A stretch of 64,000 bases of DNA, from positions 248,001 through 312,000 of the forward strand of contig NZ_AP014637.1 of NCBI RefSeq assembly GCF_000829415.1, read 5' to 3'. The DNA is from Pseudomonas sp. StFLB209. Its GTDB lineage: Bacteria > Pseudomonadota > Gammaproteobacteria > Pseudomonadales > Pseudomonadaceae. A program made the position numbers and the translations under genes. Shown here piece by piece: positions 63,010-64,000 of this stretch; the stretch's first letter is position 1, and every line of letters starts with the position of its first letter. The notes beneath the pieces are model-generated. The model was not told where the DNA came from and made no database searches. It was given only the letters and a program-made list of their open reading frames with translations.

Positions 63010-63477
63010 TCAGACCGGCAGTACAGGCAGATTCAGGCCCAGTGCCCACGTGAACACCAGGGCACTGAAGCCGCCCAGCACACTGCCCAGCACGGTCAGT
63101 TCCTTGAAACTGGGTTTGCGCCGCGCCAGCCCGCTGAGCAGGGTCATGACCAACGTCGCCAGGGCCAGCCCCAGACTGGGCAGCAACAGCGCGAAAGCCA
63201 CCACACTGCCGATGATCGATAACCCCGCACGCACGCTGAACAGCCCGCCCAGGCCGACCTGCTCACTGGAAAACGCCAGCCCGCGCAACAGGATCAACAC
63301 CCCCAGCGCACTGAGCACAGTACCAATCAGCAACGGAAAGTAGCCGGCGCCCATGCGCATTGTCGTACCCACGCTGTAGCCCCCGGCCAGGCTCAGGGCG
63401 ACGCCGCCGAAGCCGAGAAACAATAGCCCGGCGCACACGTCACGGGCATCGCTGACCCGCGCCGGCCAGCGTTTCAT
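63010..63477 (-). CDS. tctB: Tripartite tricarboxylate transporter, small membrane subunit TctB
   Basis: A 155-residue four-segment membrane protein matching TctB (GLLFLGFGGVALSLAGGY ... MGAGYFPLLIGTVLSALG). Its start codon overlaps the stop of the ABC-type binding-protein gene by 4 bp, so the two are translationally coupled. It completes the TctABC set. Confidence 0.88.
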   Translation of the reverse strand: MKRWPARVSDARDVCAGLLFLGFGGVALSLAGGYSVGTTMRMGAGYFPLLIGTVLSALGVLILLRGLAFSSEQVGLGGLFSVRAGLSIIGSVVAFALLLPSLGLALATLVMTLLSGLARRKPSFKELTVLGSVLGGFSALVFTWALGLNLPVLPV

Positions 63478-64000
63478 GGCGTGGTCCTGGCACTGGCGGT
63501 CGCAGCCGCGACGCCCGGTTGCAGTGCCGCCGAGAACGACAGGTCGAACAGGCTGGCGGCCGGATAGGACTTGATCAGGCCCAGCCCGCTGAAAAACTCG
63601 ATGGTCTGCTGCGCACCGGCAATCACCTGCTCGTTGAGCGGCCCAAGATCGGTTTTGGCCCGGACAAACCAGACCCGTGCAATGTCAGCGTCGGCGCGGG
63701 TACGCTTCGCCCAACTGTCGGCATACTGCTCACTGTGGGCCTGATCGCGCTGAGCCCAGTCACGGGCCTTTTTCAGGCGCTGCAGAAAATCTTCGATGGC
63801 CGCGCGCTTCTCGGCGATGGCCTTGTCGTTGGCCACCACGAAGCTTTGTGCCGGGATCAGGTCCTTGGCCGTGGCCAGTACCCGCGCACCCTGGCGCTCT
63901 TGCTGGGTGACATAGGGCTCCCAGGTGGCAATCACGTCCACCGAGCCGCCGTCCAGGGCATGTGAGGCATCCAGTGCGCTGAGGTAGCGCAGCTCCAGCG
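63474..64000 (-). CDS. ABC-type sulfonate/nitrate-like binding protein (N-terminus outside window)
   Basis: The C-terminal 175 residues of an SsuA/TauA/NMT1-like periplasmic binding protein. The frame stays open to the window edge. Visible family features include SVDVIATWEPYV, FVVANDKAIAEKRAAIEDFL and the helical RTRADADIARVWF stretch near the end. It is the first gene in view of the operon that continues with tctB, tctA and tctC. An ABC-type binding protein in a tripartite-carboxylate operon is unusual, because the ABC genes at 56118-59149 lie elsewhere. Confidence 0.85.
   Translation of the reverse strand, partial: LELRYLSALDASHALDGGSVDVIATWEPYVTQQERQGARVLATAKDLIPAQSFVVANDKAIAEKRAAIEDFLQRLKKARDWAQRDQAHSEQYADSWAKRTRADADIARVWFVRAKTDLGPLNEQVIAGAQQTIEFFSGLGLIKSYPAASLFDLSFSAALQPGVAAATASARTTP

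Overview
The window is a chromosomal segment of a fluorescent-type Pseudomonas. It is GC-rich and has dense Pseudomonas-style gene content: an OprD porin, FecI/FecR/TonB-receptor trios, Fur-like boxes, REP-type intergenic repeats (TGTGGGAGC...GCTCGCGA), many LysR/AraC/TetR regulators and IS200/IS605-type elements. I saw no rRNA, tRNA or CRISPR array. The species cannot be fixed from the sequence alone. Both ends cut genes: a CheB-type methylesterase at base 1 and an ABC-type substrate-binding protein at base 64000.

Bases 1-16400 hold a CheB tail, a NarL-type response regulator, an OprD porin, a LysR/esterase divergent pair and an MscS channel with a cNMP-like domain. A regulator cluster follows: a small AraC protein, two convergent paralogous winged-helix/ATPase regulators, and a GlxA-like regulator facing a pirin. 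After these come a PAS-GGDEF diguanylate cyclase, a MITE inserted exactly at the stop codon of a membrane-protein gene, and a small lipoprotein. Bases 16500-23500 carry a Fur-boxed TonB receptor with a subtilase just downstream (Glu at the usual catalytic Asp position), a decayed IS605-like element and a BCCT transporter.

Bases 23900-32450 form the most accessory-looking stretch: an orphan phospholipase-D-like HKD protein, an MFS plus ArsB-like transporter pair, an intact divergent tnpA/tnpB element, a structured leader resembling a C4 antisense RNA in front of a Bro-N antirepressor-like gene, and a scar joining the tails of a LysR gene and a DJ-1/PfpI gene. It ends with an HxlR/DoxX/SDR module.

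Bases 32570-44400 hold a PhyH-type oxygenase, a LysR/MFS divergent pair, a DUF2252 protein and a compact minus-strand operon: TetR, RND adaptor, RND pump, an extra FabF-like ketosynthase and a Bcr/CflA-type MFS pump. Near-identical inverted repeats (GTGACCR-N10-TGGTCAC) lie upstream of both the tetR gene and the adaptor. The gene set suggests export of, plus target bypass for, a fatty-acid-synthesis inhibitor; this is inference.

Bases 44700-51700 contain a second decayed TnpB that abuts a truncated, frameshifted GGDEF gene, then a lipoprotein, and a two-component system divergent from an extracytoplasmic methionine-sulfoxide repair operon (Tat-signal MsrB, DipZ-like electron carrier, lipoprotein MsrA). 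The DipZ gene carries a perfect in-frame 33-bp tandem duplication. Bases 51800-64000 hold an ECF sigma/FecR/TonB-receptor system, a NitT/TauT-type ABC transporter with a fused double permease, a periplasmic binding-like protein, two small ORFs, and a tripartite tricarboxylate transporter (TctC, TctA, TctB) co-transcribed with an ABC-type binding protein.
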